The position numbers and the translations under genes were made by a program. 15,351 bases of DNA from Treponema sp. UBA1798 (GTDB taxonomy: Bacteria; Spirochaetota; Spirochaetia; Treponematales; Treponemataceae). Each line of letters starts with the position of its first letter. Position 1 is the stretch's first letter. The stretch covers positions 1 through 15,351 of the forward strand of contig DCFS01000328.1 of assembly GCA_002319875.1 (NCBI GenBank), read 5' to 3'. Below, piece after piece: positions 15,260 through 15,351 of the stretch. The notes under the pieces are model-generated. The model made no database searches. It was not told where the DNA came from and saw nothing but the letters and a program-made list of their open reading frames with translations.

Positions 15260-15351
15260 ATGCAAAAATTGTACCGGTTTAGAACAGAGTCAGAATGGCT
15301 GCATGTTCCGTTCCTGTATAAAGCGCAGACTGTTTTCAGAAAACTGTACAG
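15260..15351 (+). CDS. Start of an unidentified gene, cut off by the window end
   Basis: An ATG at 15260, nine bases after the lyase stop codon, opens a frame with no stop for 30 codons to the end of the window. It begins MQKLYRFRTESEWLHVPFLY. The same strand, close spacing and ordinary codon use suggest the operon continues. The Shine-Dalgarno is poor (only AAGAACGG nearby), so the start may be translationally coupled or placed elsewhere. Too little is visible to assign a family. Confidence 0.5.
   Translation, partial: MQKLYRFRTESEWLHVPFLYKAQTVFRKLY

Noticed and set aside
15330..15348. Near-palindrome GTTTTC-A-GAAAAC with outer AC/GT at the window end, as a terminator or operator.
   Set aside because: A one-base loop cannot form a hairpin, no T-run follows, and it lies inside the reading frame that starts at 15260.

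Overview
The window looks like a piece of a spirochaete chromosome, most likely a Treponema relative. The best clue is the solute-binding protein at 3019-4980. Its N-terminus has a hydrophobic segment ending LFANGQPEK with no lipobox cysteine, a signal-peptide style common in treponemal ABC-transporter proteins. Base composition is moderate and uniform by eye. All genes are on the + strand, and I see no insertion sequence, tRNA, rRNA, CRISPR array or sign of recent transfer. The genus is an inference; no marker gene is present.

Layout. Positions 1-729 hold the 3' end of an SLC13/ArsB-like ion permease that starts before the window. Positions 730-901 are a regulatory gap with a good sigma70-type promoter and a leader of about 110 bases. 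An AraC-family regulator follows (902-1813). A 75-base AT-rich gap then leads to a run of at least nine tightly packed genes (1889 to about 15250): a GH105-type unsaturated uronyl hydrolase, a family 5 solute-binding protein, two Opp/Dpp-type permeases, two Opp/Dpp-type ATPases, a variant HAD protein, a 229-residue protein I do not recognise, a GH38 alpha-mannosidase, and a heparinase/alginate-lyase-like toroid protein. Five of the junctions overlap by 1-8 bases. The only sizeable gap inside the run (4981-5107) carries two strong stem-loops between the binding-protein gene and the first permease gene. A further reading frame opens at 15260 and runs off the end.

How the genes could work together. 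Annotation by homology would call the transporter a peptide importer, but its neighbours are carbohydrate enzymes, and the long (about 650 residue) binding proteins of this family include known oligosaccharide binders. The three carbohydrate-active enzymes have no signal peptide, so import of an acidic oligosaccharide followed by cytoplasmic breakdown is the simplest reading. A lyase would leave an unsaturated uronic acid at the new end, the GH105 protein would remove it, and the GH38 enzyme would release alpha-mannose. This points to a glycan containing both uronic acid and mannose, such as a glucuronomannan or a xanthan-side-chain-like oligosaccharide. The AraC protein is the obvious candidate regulator. 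The substrate is an inference; the gene order and enzyme families are well supported.
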